Shown one piece after another: positions 1 through 6,965 of a DNA stretch of 9,755 bases. The DNA is taken from the NCBI GenBank assembly GCA_902795625.1, contig CADBLW010000098.1, forward strand, positions 1 through 9,755, in the 5' to 3' direction. The notes below the pieces were generated by a model that saw only the letters and a program-made list of their open reading frames with translations, was not told where the DNA came from and ran no database searches. The number at the start of each line of letters is the position of its first letter. Position 1 is the stretch's first letter. The stretch comes from an uncultured Lachnospiraceae bacterium. Its GTDB lineage: Bacteria > Bacillota > Clostridia > Lachnospirales > Lachnospiraceae. The position numbers and the translations under genes are program-made.

Positions 1-1
1 C

Positions 2-1267
2 TCCCTCGGCAAGTACTATGCTGAGGAAAATGATCACTACTTCACCTACAAGCGCGTCAAGAGCCCCACGCAGATGGAGCGCGACGCAGTGTGCCGCGGT
101 CAGTACCACGGCTGGCTCAAGGAGAAGGTCGGCAGCCACATCGTGCGCCGTTGCCACATCCACCACTGCGAGCAGGCCGGCATCGTCGGCCGTATGGGCT
201 GCGTGTTCAGCCTGATCGAGGACAACCACATTCACAACATCAACAACATGCAGGAGCTCGGCGGCGCCGAGATCTCGGGCATCAAGTTCCACGCAGCCAT
301 CGACGTCGTCTTCCGCCGCAACCACATCCATCACTCGACGATGGGCATCTGGTGCGACTGGCAGGCACAGGGCACGCGCATCACGCAGAACTTCCTGCAC
401 GACAACCACGCGCCTGAGGGCACGCCCCGCGCCGCAGGCTCGATGATGTGCCAGGACATCTTCGTCGAGGTCGGCCACGGCCCGACTCTGATTGACAACA
501 ACATCCTGCTCTCCCGCGCGGGCATCCGCATCGCGACCGAGGGCATCGCCTGCGTGCACAATCTCATCGCCGGCTCCTTCACCTCCGTCGGCGGCGGCAC
601 GGACAACATCGTAAACGGCCTCAACCAGCCGCGCTACACGCCGTACCACATCCGCCACAGGACCGAAGTCGCGGGCTTCATGAGCATTTTGCACGGCGAC
701 AACCGCTTCTACAACAACATTTTCCTTCAGATGTATCACGCCGATGACGAGGAAGAAAAGGTCCGCCTCGGCTACGAGCGCCACGACAACACCACCGTGG
801 GAACTGCGATCTTCGACGGGTATCCGACCTACGACGAGTGGATCAACTGGTTCGAGCTCGATCAGCCGGCAAACATGGGCAAGATGGCGCAGTATCATTT
901 TGCGCACCTTCCGGTTTGGAGCCGCGGCAACGCGTACTTCGGCGGTGCGAAGGCCTGGGAGCATGAGACGGATTACTTCACGGATGAGGCCGCAGGCAAT
1001 GCTCCGTACGTCCGCCTCAACGAAAAGGACGGTGAATACACGCTCGAGACGAACGTCTACGACATTCTCGGAGAATTCCGCGACGCCATCGTGGACAGCG
1101 ACACCTTAGGCTGCGCCTTTGAGCCCGAGCAGCGCTTCGAAGATCCCGATGGAACCGCGATCACCTTCGATACCGATTTCTTCGGCGCGCACCGCGGCGT
1201 TTCCGCTCTGCCGGGACCGTTCGCCAACGGCGAGACAGTCATCAAGATGCCAGAGGATATCGCCTGA
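2..1267 (+). CDS. Right-handed parallel beta-helix protein, probable glycoside hydrolase (GH120-like), 3' part
   Basis: The frame is open from base 2, so the start lies left of the window; 421 residues and a TGA stop are visible. Recurring short strands with Asn/His-rich turns (RRCHIHHCEQAG, EDNHIHNINN, RRNHIHHSTMG, TQNFLHDNHA, DNNILLS) are typical coils of a right-handed parallel beta-helix, as in pectate-lyase-fold carbohydrate enzymes. The strings WCDWQAQGTR (around residue 119 of the visible part) and QDIFVEVGHGP (around residue 156) recall the conserved core of GH120 beta-xylosidases, which use an Asp/Glu pair; Asp119 and Glu156 would be the candidates. After the helix, a C-terminal segment (from about residue 240) contains aromatic-rich stretches and ends in HRGVSALPGPF. 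Codon use is strongly biased to C in the third position over the first 700 bases, which suggests good expression. The beta-helix fold is clear; the GH120 label is recalled from motif resemblance and is tentative. GH141 or another polysaccharide-active beta-helix family is possible. Confidence 0.75.
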   Translation, partial: SLGKYYAEENDHYFTYKRVKSPTQMERDAVCRGQYHGWLKEKVGSHIVRRCHIHHCEQAGIVGRMGCVFSLIEDNHIHNINNMQELGGAEISGIKFHAAIDVVFRRNHIHHSTMGIWCDWQAQGTRITQNFLHDNHAPEGTPRAAGSMMCQDIFVEVGHGPTLIDNNILLSRAGIRIATEGIACVHNLIAGSFTSVGGGTDNIVNGLNQPRYTPYHIRHRTEVAGFMSILHGDNRFYNNIFLQMYHADDEEEKVRLGYERHDNTTVGTAIFDGYPTYDEWINWFELDQPANMGKMAQYHFAHLPVWSRGNAYFGGAKAWEHETDYFTDEAAGNAPYVRLNEKDGEYTLETNVYDILGEFRDAIVDSDTLGCAFEPEQRFEDPDGTAITFDTDFFGAHRGVSALPGPFANGETVIKMPEDIA

Positions 1268-1282
1268 TCGGTCCGCCGCTGC

Positions 1283-1320
1283 CCGGATCCTTACGGAAAG
1301 GTTTCCGATCGTCCGGTTTT
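1283..1320 (+). terminator. Probable intrinsic terminator of the beta-helix gene
   Basis: Sixteen bases after the stop, CCGGAT (1283-1288) pairs with GTCCGG (1311-1316, one G-U). An inner stem CGGAAA/TTTCCG (1294-1299 with 1302-1307) sits inside, and TTTT follows at 1317-1320. The stem has an interior loop and a short T run, so it is weaker than the others in this window. Plus-strand readthrough would next meet the hairpin at 1342-1371. Confidence 0.45.
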
Positions 1321-1335
1321 AAAGATCATGAAACG

Positions 1336-1371
1336 AAAAATGCGCCCTGACAGCTTTCGCTGCCGGGGCGC
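1336..1371 (-). terminator. Intrinsic terminator of the YD-repeat operon
   Basis: GCGCCCTGACAGC (1342-1354) pairs with GCTGCCGGGGCGC (1359-1371) around a TTTC loop. Twelve of 13 positions pair, one of them G-U. On the minus strand the stem is followed by ATTTTTCGTTT, a proper U run, 24 bases after the stop of the downstream YD-repeat gene. On the plus strand it is followed only by TTT, so activity there would be weaker. The 15-base left flank and arm recur in the hairpin at 9527-9580. Confidence 0.85.
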
Positions 1372-1394
1372 TTTCACATGTTGCTGTATCCTGA

Positions 1395-2732
1395 TTACGG
1401 TTCAAAATCCTCCGGGCAGAAGAACTCCTTCCCGTGTTCCACCTTGTCCTGTTCGAGAACAAGAGGGCTATGTACAAACTCCTCAACCTGATGGATCGTT
1501 TCCTCCCCGTCCCCGAGATCAAAAATGCTTTTTACGTAATTGCCGTGTTCATCATACTCATACTGCATGATCTGGGAAGGACGTTCCCATCGGATCTTGC
1601 GCCCTTGCTCATCGTATACGACACGTGTGAGCACGGTCTCCTCGCCGTCCACCAGCGCCGTTCTCAGCACAAGTTTGCCGTCTTTGTTGTACTCATCCAC
1701 GCTGTGATATCGGTTATTTTCCTCAAAGTCGAGACTCTCCGTCGTCTCTCTTCGGCCGCCGTCCGCGAGCTCTTCAAATGTGTATGTTGACTCTCTTCTC
1801 TTTGTGCCGTCGGCTTCATAGAACGTCCTTTGGATCACTCTCTCCTGCGCATCATACACGGTGACAGTTTTCTCTCCGGTGGAATTAGCGGACGTCTCCG
1901 TTCTCGTCCCGTCGGCAGCGAGCGTTGATTCGACCTCCGTTGTGACTACGGCCGGCTCACCGTCAACATCATTCCTGCTGTATTCCCGTGACCGGAGCAC
2001 TCTTCCCTGCGTGTCGTACTCCGTTTTTGTCCTGACAAATACATCCTTGCCTTCGTTCTCAACGATACTTCGCCAGTCTGCCTTGTCCTGCCTCTTATCT
2101 GTATTGTCAAGCGTACACTCTTTCCAGTACTCCGTCCGGGTTTCCTCGTCGTAGGAACGCCAGCTTACGTTGCCGAGACTCCCGGTAGAGCGATAATAGA
2201 TAATATTCGCTGCGCAGACATACTTCCCGAAGGCATTCTGTTCCCAGATGTCCTCCGATTCCTTGATATAATCGTCATAGATCCCCGAATACGTCAAACA
2301 GATCCAGCTGATCCTCTCCCCGTTCTGATCGTACACCGTGACGAACCTGTCCGGATGATCCTCATCCGGATCACGGATCTCGATTTCCGTCGTATTATGT
2401 GTCGTTTCATCATACACATAAGACACGACCCGGGTCATCTTTTTACTGTCTTCATCATCGGAATACTGTTCGACTTTCACGCACCGTCCGTACTCATCAT
2501 ACTCATATCGGTACAGCAGCCGTTCCTTCATGCCGGTCTTCGTAAAATACTCCGCGCTCCGGCGCCATACAAGCACGCTTCCCGCCGGGATCTCCGCCGG
2601 GATCGTCGGCGTGGGCTCCCTCTTGACGGTTCCGCCCTTATCGCCGAAGATCGTGATGATCAGCACAACAGCCGCTGCGACCGCAACGACGACCAACCCT
2701 GCAATGATCCACTTTGTCCTTTTTTGATTCAT
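1395..2732 (-). CDS. Membrane-anchored YD-repeat (RHS-like) protein, second gene of a tandem pair
   Basis: 445 residues. The ATG at 2732 is preceded by AGGGGGGAAGTAAG, a strong ribosome binding site. Residues 1-7 are basic (MNQKRTK) and residues 8-29 form one hydrophobic helix (WIIAGLVVVAVAAAVVLIITIF). Positive-inside logic puts the rest outside the cell. There is no lipobox. A short linker with TPT (about 31-50) leads to degenerate YD repeats from residue 74 to near the end: YEYDEYGRCVKVEQY, YDQNGERISW, YDTQGRVLRSREY, YDAQERVIQRTFY, YNKDGKLVLR, YDEQGRKIRWE, YEYDEHGNYVKSI. YD repeats form beta-strand spirals in RHS and teneurin proteins and in many Firmicute surface proteins. The PxxxxDPxG core motif and the variable toxin tip of true RHS proteins are not seen. 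It is 63 bases behind a paralogue with the same architecture and is probably cotranscribed with it. Function unknown; a surface or wall-facing binding protein is the most one can infer. Confidence 0.85.
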   Translation of the reverse strand: MNQKRTKWIIAGLVVVAVAAAVVLIITIFGDKGGTVKREPTPTIPAEIPAGSVLVWRRSAEYFTKTGMKERLLYRYEYDEYGRCVKVEQYSDDEDSKKMTRVVSYVYDETTHNTTEIEIRDPDEDHPDRFVTVYDQNGERISWICLTYSGIYDDYIKESEDIWEQNAFGKYVCAANIIYYRSTGSLGNVSWRSYDEETRTEYWKECTLDNTDKRQDKADWRSIVENEGKDVFVRTKTEYDTQGRVLRSREYSRNDVDGEPAVVTTEVESTLAADGTRTETSANSTGEKTVTVYDAQERVIQRTFYEADGTKRRESTYTFEELADGGRRETTESLDFEENNRYHSVDEYNKDGKLVLRTALVDGEETVLTRVVYDEQGRKIRWERPSQIMQYEYDEHGNYVKSIFDLGDGEETIHQVEEFVHSPLVLEQDKVEHGKEFFCPEDFEP

Positions 2733-2795
2733 CTTACTTCCCCCCTTGTATTATAGTTTTTTTGAACCTTTCCCCCTGTATCTGTTTCCGGTCTG

Positions 2796-4208
2796 TCAAT
2801 AATGCATCTTTGTATTGTACGACCACAATCCGGCAGGCCATGTCCATCGAACCGGCTGATAAAACGTCTCCGCAAACTGTGCCTCCTCCGCTGTGACCAC
2901 GATTGGCACATATGTGTAATACTCGCTTTCTTTTGTTCCGTCCGAGTGAACCGTATGAACGCTCTCCACACAGTTGCCGTTCTCATCGAAAATGTACTCG
3001 ACCGAGAACAATTCCCTCTCCTTGGAAACGATCTTTCCCTCGGCATTGTATTTTTCGGCGGAAACCATCTCCCATTCCCCGTCCACAAGAGCTTCTGCCA
3101 GGATCTGGTTGCCGAACTCGTCGTACTCATAGCGGTAGCAGGACTCGGTCCCGTCGTCATCACGGCTGGTGTACTTCAGCATGTTGCCTCCGCGCCTGGG
3201 TTCGTACTCCCGCTCCGTGCTTCTTGATAAGCCGTCCTGAAACCAGTATTCCTCTTTGGTCTTATTGCCGTAAGCATCATACTCCGTGAGCTCTCTCATA
3301 TATCCGTTCAGGTCATACGAGACATCCCGCCAGCCCCCGTCATCGAAGTACTGATACTCGTACCTCCAGTAATCATACGTATCATCCGAAAAATAAGCCG
3401 GCTCCGTCCTGCTCACAACTCTTCCGAGGCTGTCCGTCCTGGATTCTCCGAACATCGACTTATCAACGCCGCCGTCTCCTGTCGGAAGTTCACTCCATTT
3501 TTCGATAATGTGTCCGTAGTCGTCTCTGAAGTAGGTCTCCCTGGACCACGTAATCTCCGAACCGAGACCTGCATCGTAATCCGTCAGAATATTGCCGAGC
3601 CAGTCGTAGGTGCTGTCTCTCATCAGGAAAAATGAGCCGTTCTCCGCGAGATCATATCGCCTGCTGCGCGTTACAAAGCCATCGTTATCGTAATCGTATT
3701 CATACCGGTAATAAAACACGTAAGCCCCGTCCTCGAGGTCATACCTCTCCTCGCTCAGCTTGTTTCCCCTCGTATCAAACACATAGATCGTCTTTGTGTC
3801 CGGCACGTACAGTGAGGCCATGGGATTCTCTCCCCTGTTTCCCCTCTCAAACAGGGTCACCGTCGTATACCGTGTGTCGCTGTCATAGGAAAATTCACAC
3901 TTCGTGTGCGGTTCGGTCTCGTCCGCGTAATACTCCGCCGACGAGATGCACCGTCCTTGCTCGTCATACTCGTACCGGTAGGAACAATACCTTGACCCCT
4001 TGTCCGACTCTTCGCTGACCTCGGACAGACGCCACAGAAGCACGCTTCCCTCCGGAACCGCGATCGTCGGTGTCACCGTAGGTGTCGGCGTTACCTTCGG
4101 CTCCGCCGGTGCATCCTTATGAAACAGCGTCACGAGAAGCACGACAAGCGCCGTTGCCGCGATCGTGAGAAAAACACCGGCAAGGATTTTCGCTGTCTTT
4201 TTGCTCAT
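2796..4208 (-). CDS. Membrane-anchored YD-repeat (RHS-like) protein, first gene of a tandem pair
   Basis: 470 residues from the ATG at 4208. The frame stays open to an ATG at 4289, but GGGGGAG sits 9 bases before the ATG at 4208, and the translation from there starts MSKKTAKILAG, a normal membrane-anchor N terminus. A hydrophobic helix spans about residues 8-29, a Pro/Thr linker (VTPTPTVTPT) about 39-48, then PEGSVLLWRLSE, which matches PAGSVLVWRRSAE in the downstream gene. YD repeats run from about residue 78: YEYDEQGRCISSAEYY, FDTRGNKLSEERY, YDWLGNILTDY, RDDYGHIIEKW, TDSLGRVVSRTE, YDAYGNKTKEEYW, YRYEYDEFGNQILAEALVDG, YNAEGKIVSKE, FDENGNCVESV. The C terminus (about 430-470) leaves the repeat pattern and is Trp/Tyr-rich (VRWTWPAGLWSYNTKMHY). 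No RHS core, protease or toxin domain is apparent. The two paralogues are clearly related but diverged, so the duplication is old. Promoter not identified. Confidence 0.85.
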   Translation of the reverse strand: MSKKTAKILAGVFLTIAATALVVLLVTLFHKDAPAEPKVTPTPTVTPTIAVPEGSVLLWRLSEVSEESDKGSRYCSYRYEYDEQGRCISSAEYYADETEPHTKCEFSYDSDTRYTTVTLFERGNRGENPMASLYVPDTKTIYVFDTRGNKLSEERYDLEDGAYVFYYRYEYDYDNDGFVTRSRRYDLAENGSFFLMRDSTYDWLGNILTDYDAGLGSEITWSRETYFRDDYGHIIEKWSELPTGDGGVDKSMFGESRTDSLGRVVSRTEPAYFSDDTYDYWRYEYQYFDDGGWRDVSYDLNGYMRELTEYDAYGNKTKEEYWFQDGLSRSTEREYEPRRGGNMLKYTSRDDDGTESCYRYEYDEFGNQILAEALVDGEWEMVSAEKYNAEGKIVSKERELFSVEYIFDENGNCVESVHTVHSDGTKESEYYTYVPIVVTAEEAQFAETFYQPVRWTWPAGLWSYNTKMHY

Positions 4209-4238
4209 TGATTCACTCCCCCATTTTACGCATAGATA

Positions 4239-4267
4239 CCGGCCGCCCGCGCGCTCGCGGCAGCCGG
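4239..4267 (-). other. GC-rich hairpin in the leader of the YD-repeat operon
   Basis: On the minus strand CCGGCTGCC (from 4267) pairs with GGCGGCCGG (ending at 4239, one G-U), with further G-C pairs possible around a small loop. It ends about 30 bases before the ATG at 4208 and is not followed by a T run, so it is not a terminator. It may stabilise the 5' end of the mRNA or be incidental in a GC-rich stretch. I found no convincing -35/-10 pair between the terminator at 4323-4370 and the start codon. Confidence 0.35.
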
Positions 4268-4322
4268 ATTCAAAACGGATCCGGATCACAATATCGCCGG
4301 ACCTTCAACAACTCCTGACTAT

Positions 4323-4370
4323 AAAAAACCGCCGGCTCATCCGCCTGTCATTCAAGCGATGCCGCCGGCG
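4323..4370 (-). terminator. Intrinsic terminator of the three-helix membrane protein gene
   Basis: On the minus strand CGCCGGC (4370-4364) pairs with GCCGGCG (4336-4330). Additional pairing of GCATCGC with GCGGATG inside extends the stem, with one bulge. The stem is followed by GTTTTTT (T run 4328-4323). It begins 13 bases after the TGA at 4383-4385. Confidence 0.8.
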
Positions 4371-4382
4371 AATCCCGTTTCG

Positions 4383-5048
4383 TCAATCCACTTTTTTCAA
4401 CAACACATGAGAGAACTTGTACTGTGCGCCCTCTCCCGCGGAGTTGCTGTTGATGTGCGGGCCGCTCGGGCCTGCAAGTCCGCGGCAGATCGTCTTCGTG
4501 TACTTGTTCTCCGTGTGCCGCATCACGTAGCCCGCAAGCTCCTTGCAGCCGTATTCGGAAAATGCCGCGTGGTTGTAGCCGTCCACATCAAACGTGTAGC
4601 TGCGTCTGCCCTCAAGACGGTCACGGAAGATCAGGATCTCCTTTGCGCCGGCTTCGGCATCCTTCACAAGATACTGAACAACCTTGTCGTTGTCGAACTT
4701 CTTGTCCACCTCGGTGCGCTGTCCGAGCGAAGCAAGATAAGCGCCGAGCTTGGCTGCGTATACAAACGCCACCGCGATCACGATCGCGTACGCGAGAGTC
4801 CCCGCGACAGCGTCGCCCGTCAGCTTCAGGAAATTGGAAAGATAGCCGACCAAGGTGCTGATATTCGCAAACACCAGAATGATCGTTGCAAGCATTCCGC
4901 CGTACTGGATGATCCGGTACCAGCCGGGGCTCGCCGACTCGCCGTCTCTCTCGATCCTGCACTGCCGGAACTGGAACGTAAACGCCAGCACCACCGCCGC
5001 AACAAACAGGAGCACCATTCCCGTCCAATGGTCTCTCAGGTAACTCAT
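4383..5048 (-). CDS. Unrecognised three-helix membrane protein with a soluble C-terminal domain
   Basis: 221 residues from the ATG at 5048, chosen because AAGGAGGGAG precedes it with good spacing. The frame runs open further upstream, but that part crosses a terminator and reads as Arg-rich noise. Three hydrophobic helices are visible: about 9-26 (TGMVLLFVAAVVLAFTF), 47-72 (IQYGGMLATIILVFANISTLVGYL) and 80-105 (AVAGTLAYAIVIAVAFVYAAKLGAYL). The first loop (RQCRIERDG) and the segment after helix 3 are positively charged, which suggests the N terminus is outside and the C terminus inside. Residues 110-221 are a mixed charged domain (KKFDNDKVVQYLVKDAEAGAKEILIFRDRLEGRRSY is one part of it, given here only as the region 116-151) with a Gly/Ser/Asn-rich stretch GPSGPHINSNSAGEGAQY near the end. 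I cannot assign a family. It is monocistronic by its flanking terminators (5079-5109 upstream, 4323-4370 downstream). Confidence 0.75.
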   Translation of the reverse strand: MSYLRDHWTGMVLLFVAAVVLAFTFQFRQCRIERDGESASPGWYRIIQYGGMLATIILVFANISTLVGYLSNFLKLTGDAVAGTLAYAIVIAVAFVYAAKLGAYLASLGQRTEVDKKFDNDKVVQYLVKDAEAGAKEILIFRDRLEGRRSYTFDVDGYNHAAFSEYGCKELAGYVMRHTENKYTKTICRGLAGPSGPHINSNSAGEGAQYKFSHVLLKKVD

Positions 5049-5078
5049 AAAACACTCCCTCCTTAATCGCCGAAAGGC

Positions 5079-5109
5079 AAAAAACGGGACAGGATGAGCT
5101 CCTGTCCCG
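5079..5109 (-). terminator. Strong intrinsic terminator between the beta-rich protein gene and the three-helix gene
   Basis: CGGGACAGGA (5085-5094) pairs perfectly with TCCTGTCCCG (5100-5109) around TGAGC. On the minus strand TTTTTT follows at 5084-5079. It lies 138 bases after the TAA at 5248-5250, but only about 20 bases before the ribosome binding site of the next gene. It therefore either ends transcripts of 5248-6894 or sits in the leader of the next gene (see the promoter at 5130-5158). Confidence 0.85.
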
Positions 5110-5129
5110 CATCTCACCGCATTACGGTT

Positions 5130-5158
5130 ACTGTACCACATTTTCCTTTTGTTTGCAA
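5130..5158 (-). promoter_or_regulatory. Possible extended -10 promoter for the three-helix gene
   Basis: On the minus strand TTGCAA (5158-5153), a 17-base spacer and TACAGT (5135-5130) are preceded by TGG, the extended -10 signature. Each hexamer matches consensus at four of six positions. Transcription would start near 5123, giving a leader of about 75 bases that includes the terminator hairpin at 5085-5109. Sequence match only. Confidence 0.4.
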
Positions 5159-5247
5159 TGCCAATGCGTATGTTGCCGGCCGATATGTGTTCGTTTCCCC
5201 GTCCGACAGCTTCGTTGACCGACCGATACACTTCGGTTAGGCTCCGG

Positions 5248-6894
5248 TTACCTGTCCGGATCCGTAAAATGCAGCTCCGTCGCCGGGTTGCCGCTCGCAT
5301 CCACCGCCAGGCAGTCGTAACTGGTCTCGCCGGTCACCGAACTCAGTTCATCGATCGTTCCCTGGATCGTGCCTGCATAATTGCCGTCCTCATCCCTGAG
5401 GATATGCTCGTGAGTTAAGAACGCGCCGTTTACGAACTCTCCGCCGCTTAAGACAGTTCCGCTGTGATAGTAGACGGACGTTTCCAGGGTTGTCCTGCCG
5501 ATCACGACAGCGGCATCGGTACCGTAAATATCCACATTGATCCCGCGTTCGATCATCAGTGCGGTATCGCTCAGCTCCGCGTTCAGGAACAGGCCGATAT
5601 TGTTGGCGCGGTCCTCGTTGACCGTCAGCGTGCCGGTTCCGGTCAGCGTGACACTGCCGCCGTAATAGAAGCCCCAGGCAAGGATCGTACCGACATGGTT
5701 GTCGCCCACGAGGTTGATCTTGAACCCGTTCCCCATCAGATTGACGACGAGTCTGGAGATCGTGCAGTTGTCAAGCGTCAGCGTATTGGTCCTTGTGTCG
5801 TACGAAACGCCGGGGATATCCGAGCTTTCATTTACTCCGTCGACCCAGTCATCGCCCGAGATCAGATACTTGTCCGTACCTTCGCCCGGATACAGCACCG
5901 CAATGAACACTTCGCTGTTTCCGAAGGTGCTCGTTCCGCCGAAATCCGGAGTACCGTTCGGAAGCGTCGGAAAATCAATATCCGTGACGGCTGTCGTCGG
6001 TGTCGGCGTCGGTGTTTCTGTCGGCATCGCGCTTCCTGCAACCGCGTCGTAATAGATATCCTCACGGTACACCGAGTACAACCCGCCGCCGGGAACATAC
6101 AGACTGTACGGATCATCGATATCTCCGACCGGTATCGCCCAATCCTCCAGCATGTAACCTAAGAAGACTCTGTCGACAGTCATGCTCGATGTGTCAAGAC
6201 TGCCGTTCCATGTGGCAAGCCACTCCGCGACCTCGCTCATCGGATCCCCGTCCGTCAGCGACGAATCGAAAACCGTGCCGTTGGGCGCCTTCACATGGAT
6301 CATCGTCCAGGTGACCGGACTTGCAAATGTATTGCCCTCCGCTCCGTACAGAAGCTCCGGCGTCGGGGACGGCGTCGGTCCTTCGGCAGTCGTGGGTGTC
6401 GGCAGTGCCGGTGTCGGCAGTGCCGGTGTCGTTTCGCCCTTAGGAGTCGGCGTCGCGATGATAACAGGCGTATCGTCGGCGTCACCGGCATCGGAATGAC
6501 CTACTGCCGTTGCCCGGTCGTTCAGAATGTCGAGCTTCAGCGGATCGAACCCGAACGATGCGAAAAGGATGGCAACCGATGCGACAGTCGCCGTGACCGG
6601 TACCATGATCGAACTGAGCACCTGTCTGCGGCGGTTCCGTGCTCTTCCGGCCTCCGCCGCGGCGGCATTTTCCGCCTCCAGCCGCGTATTCTCAGCCGAT
6701 TCGTGCTTTCCGATCCGCGGTGTATTGCCTGTGCCTGTTCTTCGCCGCGTCGTTTCCGTCTCGTATTCCGGCGGCGCGGCTGCCGCCTCCGGCGTCATCA
6801 AAGGGCATTCCGGAGCGGGGAAAGCATTTTCACGAGGCATATGAAATTCTTCTGCCGGCTTTCCGTATTCGTCCGGCACGAAATCAGTTCTCAT
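5248..6894 (-). CDS. Single-pass membrane protein with Thr/Pro linkers and a beta-rich ectodomain
   Basis: 548 residues from the ATG at 6894. An ATG eight codons upstream is rejected because the ribosome binding site GGAGGAGG lies between the two, nine bases before 6894. Residues 1-92 are hydrophilic (Pro/Ala/Glu-rich) and end in RARNRRR, followed by one hydrophobic helix at about 93-114 (SSIMVPVTATVASVAILFASF). Positive-inside logic gives a cytoplasmic N tail and an outer C-terminal part. Two Thr/Pro linkers (about 145-182, with ALPTPALPTPT, and 290-302, PTETPTPTPTT) separate a middle domain (183-289) from a terminal domain (about 326-548). The latter reads like a carbohydrate-binding or beta-helix-type repeat domain of Firmicute surface proteins: ISGDDW, GVSYDTRTNTLTLDNCTIS, INLVGDNHVGTI, GSVTLTGTGTLTVNEDRANNIG. 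The resemblance is from memory of such proteins and is not a firm family call. The gene follows mscS by 71 bases with no terminator between, so cotranscription is likely. Confidence 0.8.
   Translation of the reverse strand: MRTDFVPDEYGKPAEEFHMPRENAFPAPECPLMTPEAAAAPPEYETETTRRRTGTGNTPRIGKHESAENTRLEAENAAAAEAGRARNRRRQVLSSIMVPVTATVASVAILFASFGFDPLKLDILNDRATAVGHSDAGDADDTPVIIATPTPKGETTPALPTPALPTPTTAEGPTPSPTPELLYGAEGNTFASPVTWTMIHVKAPNGTVFDSSLTDGDPMSEVAEWLATWNGSLDTSSMTVDRVFLGYMLEDWAIPVGDIDDPYSLYVPGGGLYSVYREDIYYDAVAGSAMPTETPTPTPTTAVTDIDFPTLPNGTPDFGGTSTFGNSEVFIAVLYPGEGTDKYLISGDDWVDGVNESSDIPGVSYDTRTNTLTLDNCTISRLVVNLMGNGFKINLVGDNHVGTILAWGFYYGGSVTLTGTGTLTVNEDRANNIGLFLNAELSDTALMIERGINVDIYGTDAAVVIGRTTLETSVYYHSGTVLSGGEFVNGAFLTHEHILRDEDGNYAGTIQGTIDELSSVTGETSYDCLAVDASGNPATELHFTDPDR
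6395..6431 (-). repeat. 15-bp tandem repeat encoding a Pro/Thr linker
   Basis: The 15-base unit GGTGTCGGCAGTGCC occurs twice in tandem (6395-6409 and 6410-6424) and a third partial copy follows (6425-6431). On the coding strand it encodes ALPTP-type repeats in the first Thr/Pro stalk of the single-pass protein. In-frame units of five codons allow the stalk length to vary without breaking the gene. Confidence 0.8.
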
Positions 6895-6965
6895 ACAGTG
6901 AAACCTCCTCCGAAACATCTGTTGCGTAATACGTGTTTAACCGTAACAAAGATGCTTTTCGGAAG

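Noticed and set aside
2750..2755. Perfect TATAAT on the minus strand just ahead of the second YD-repeat gene
   Set aside because: There is no -35 partner or TGn extension, and transcription would begin inside the ribosome binding site. Cotranscription with the upstream paralogue is simpler.
1395..4208. True RHS/WapA polymorphic toxin system with immunity gene
   Set aside because: YD repeats are present, but no RHS core motif, no toxin tip and no small immunity-like gene downstream were seen; the operon ends at a terminator right after the second gene.
4359..5066. 235-codon open frame on the plus strand opposite the three-helix protein gene
   Set aside because: It crosses the terminator at 4323-4370 and the ribosome binding site of the minus-strand gene, and its translation lacks helices or motifs, while the minus strand gives coherent membrane helices.
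5464..6162. 232-codon open frame on the plus strand opposite the beta-rich protein gene
   Set aside because: No ribosome binding site and no recognisable domain; the minus-strand protein has clear linkers, repeats and a start.
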